Shown: one piece after another, positions 14,423 through 16,084 of the stretch
Position numbering within the stretch: position 1 is the first letter of the stretch
Layout of the letters: every line of letters starts with the position of its first letter
Assembly: GCA_937967705.1 (NCBI GenBank)
Contig: CALCJG010000375.1
Coordinates: forward strand, 1-16,084
DNA length: 16,084 nt
Source of the DNA: an uncultured Spirochaetia bacterium
GTDB lineage: Bacteria > Spirochaetota > UBA4802 > JAGODF01
Reading direction: 5' to 3'
Translations under genes and position numbers: made by a program
Notes under the pieces: model-generated
Database searches by the model: none
What the model saw: only the letters and a program-made list of their open reading frames with translations
Told to the model about the DNA's origin: nothing

Positions 14423-14499
14423 GATTTCCCCTTTCTCTGATTTATGATTTGCATAGAGCATAGCCTATTTGATCTCCGCCCTCCTGGATGGAGCTCGAT

Positions 14500-16084
14500 A
14501 TGCTTGATCGTCACATTGAAAGGATAGCTTCAGAGCTATCGCTCGACCGGAGGGCGGTCGGGGCTGTTTCGGAGCTTCTTGATAGCGGCGCGACCCTGCC
14601 GTTCATCGCCCGGTACCGGAAAGAGGCCACGGGAGATCTGGATGAGGTAGCCATAGGCAAGATCCGCGACAGCCTCAACCGATCCAGACTGATGGATGAA
14701 AGGAGAATAGCAATCATTCGCTCTTTGGCCAGACAGAATCAGCTGACCGCCGAGATCGAGGAGAAGCTATCGAAGGCTGTAAGCTTGGCGGAGCTGGAGG
14801 ACATCTATCTTCCCTTCCGGCCCAAGAGACGAACCCGGGCTATGGTGGCCAAAGAGCGCGGCCTGGAGACCCTGGCCCGGATCATCCTCGCTCAGGATGA
14901 GAGAGAACGCGATCCTGAAGAGGAGGCTGCCCTCTATATCGATCCCGAAAAGGGCGTATCATCGGTCTATGAGGCTATCCAGGGGGCTATGGACATAATA
15001 GCCGAATGTATCAGCGAGGATATTAGGGCCCGATCTGAATTGAGATCCCTCTTCTGGTCCGCGGGCGTCCTCGAGAGCCGGGCGAAGGCCGGGAATGCTC
15101 ATCCGGAGGAGGGCAAGTTCAGGGACTATCTGGAGCTTTCCGAGCCCATTGCCCGCATGAGTTCCCACCGTCTGCTGGCCGCCCTCCGAGGGGCCAAGAG
15201 GGGGGTGTTCAGCTTGCGCCTGGCGGTGAACGAAGATGACGCCCTGGCGGTCTTGGAGGAGATATTCATTAAGGGGGACGGCCCGGCATCCGGCATGGTC
15301 ATGGCTGCCGCCCAGGACTCTTTTCGCAGGCTTCTTGCCCAGTCCCTTGAGACGGAGACGATATCTATAGCCCGTCAGCGGGCGGAGGAGAAGGCGATAG
15401 AGATCTTTGCCGATAACCTCCGCCAGCTTCTCTTAGAGCCACCCCTGGGCAGAAGATGCGTCCTGGCGGTAGATCCGGGTTTTCGCACCGGCTGCAAGCT
15501 GGTGGTTCTCGACCCACTGGGCCGGCTGATCAAGAGCGATGTGATATACCCTCATGAGCCTCATAATAAGACCCGAGAGGCGGGATCAAAGGTGGCCAGG
15601 ATCTGCCAGGAAAATGATGTGGAGGTGATCGCAGTGGGCAATGGCACTGCTGGTAGGGAGACGGAATCATTTCTGCGCAGGCTCAATCTGCCTCGAAGCA
15701 TATCGATAGTTCCTGTCAATGAGTCGGGAGCCTCAGTCTATTCCACCTCTGCAAGAGCGCGGAGCGAGTTTCCAGATCAGGATGCCACGGTGCGTGGTGC
15801 TGTCTCCATAGGCAGGCGACTGCAGGATCCTCTGGCAGAGCTGGTCAAGATCGAGCCCCAGGCTATTGGTGTCGGCCAGTACCAGCATGACGTGGACCCA
15901 TCAAGCCTTGGCCGCTCTTTAGACGATGTGGTTGCGGCCTGCGTGAATCAGGTGGGCGTGGATGTCAATGCCGCGAGCATTGAGCTTTTGGCCCGGGTCT
16001 CCGGCCTGGGGCCGAAGCTGGCAGAGGCAGTGGTGAGATACAGAAATGAGCACGGACCATTCCGCTCCCGCCGGGATCTGCTGG
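14500..16084 (+). CDS. tex: Tex family transcription accessory / RNA-binding protein, N-terminal 528 residues
   Basis: The frame is open from ATG 14500 to the window end. ATG 14500 is preferred to the in-frame ATG at 14488 because GGAG (14490-14493) lies 6 bases before it. The N-terminus has the Tex signature LLDSGATLPFIARYRKEATG, followed by LEDIYLPFRPKRRTRA. A YqgF/RuvC-like domain (about 320-450) contains VLAVDPGFRTGCKLVVLD, VIAVGNGTAGRE and VNESGASVYSTS. SIGRRLQDPLAELVKIEPQAIGVGQYQHDV and the first helix-hairpin-helix (VSGLGPKLAEAVVRYRNEHG) follow. The rest of the HhH tandem and the C-terminal S1 RNA-binding domain, roughly 200-250 residues, lie beyond the window. Tex acts in RNA metabolism, transcription fidelity and stress tolerance. 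Confidence 0.95.
   Translation, partial: MLDRHIERIASELSLDRRAVGAVSELLDSGATLPFIARYRKEATGDLDEVAIGKIRDSLNRSRLMDERRIAIIRSLARQNQLTAEIEEKLSKAVSLAELEDIYLPFRPKRRTRAMVAKERGLETLARIILAQDERERDPEEEAALYIDPEKGVSSVYEAIQGAMDIIAECISEDIRARSELRSLFWSAGVLESRAKAGNAHPEEGKFRDYLELSEPIARMSSHRLLAALRGAKRGVFSLRLAVNEDDALAVLEEIFIKGDGPASGMVMAAAQDSFRRLLAQSLETETISIARQRAEEKAIEIFADNLRQLLLEPPLGRRCVLAVDPGFRTGCKLVVLDPLGRLIKSDVIYPHEPHNKTREAGSKVARICQENDVEVIAVGNGTAGRETESFLRRLNLPRSISIVPVNESGASVYSTSARARSEFPDQDATVRGAVSIGRRLQDPLAELVKIEPQAIGVGQYQHDVDPSSLGRSLDDVVAACVNQVGVDVNAASIELLARVSGLGPKLAEAVVRYRNEHGPFRSRRDLL

Overview
This window is most likely not a piece of one genome. Bases 1-47 match the 3' portion of the Illumina P5/TruSeq universal adapter exactly, so the left end is untrimmed library sequence. 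Near position 9654-9672 a bacterial gene set joins an archaeal one. A transketolase gene (minus strand) loses its upstream two thirds there, and the C-terminus of an unrelated protein (plus strand) begins at the same point. I read the window as a metagenomic contig with two source organisms.

Left part (48 to about 9668): a Gram-negative bacterium. It encodes an outer-membrane beta-barrel protein with one POTRA domain, and it has sigma-70-like promoters (an extended -10 TGnTATAAT before mutY; TTGACT-17-TACTAT and TTGACA-17-TATTGT before two signalling genes) and strong Shine-Dalgarno sites. The layout of the HDOD protein (N-terminal GHKL-like ATPase half, C-terminal HDOD) recalls spirochaete proteins, but that is a weak lineage hint. 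In order: the end of a mannosyl-3-phosphoglycerate phosphatase (+), a 46-residue conserved-looking small protein (-), a doubtful Cys-containing small ORF (-), mutY (+), a soluble hybrid histidine kinase (+), a PEBP/YbhB-family exported protein (-), a GHKL-HDOD signalling protein (-), the POTRA/barrel outer-membrane protein (-), a two-TM potassium channel (+), and the transketolase C-terminus (-). These are ordinary chromosomal genes with no evident shared pathway.

Right part (about 9661 to 16084): a methanogen-like archaeon. Evidence is TATA-like AT boxes at archaeal spacing, a TTG start with a strong Shine-Dalgarno, a PUA/PAPS-reductase/ferredoxin fusion of a type I associate with archaea, and a GET3/ArsA-like ATPase. 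The overall style resembles Methanothrix (Methanosaeta), which would fit an anaerobic digester or sediment sample. In order: a VWA-type protein C-terminus (+), the GET3/ArsA ATPase (-), two tandem secreted Cys-rich paralogues with repeated DIVGS motifs (+), a strongly structured intergenic element, the PAPS-reductase-like iron-sulfur protein (+), a cold-shock protein (+), and tex, which runs off the right end (+).

The most interesting biology is in the archaeal half: the DIVGS paralogue pair with a shared upstream 13-mer, the nested inverted-repeat element at 11879-11988, and the multi-domain sulfur/RNA-type enzyme. I saw no CRISPR array, transposon, phage gene, rRNA or tRNA.
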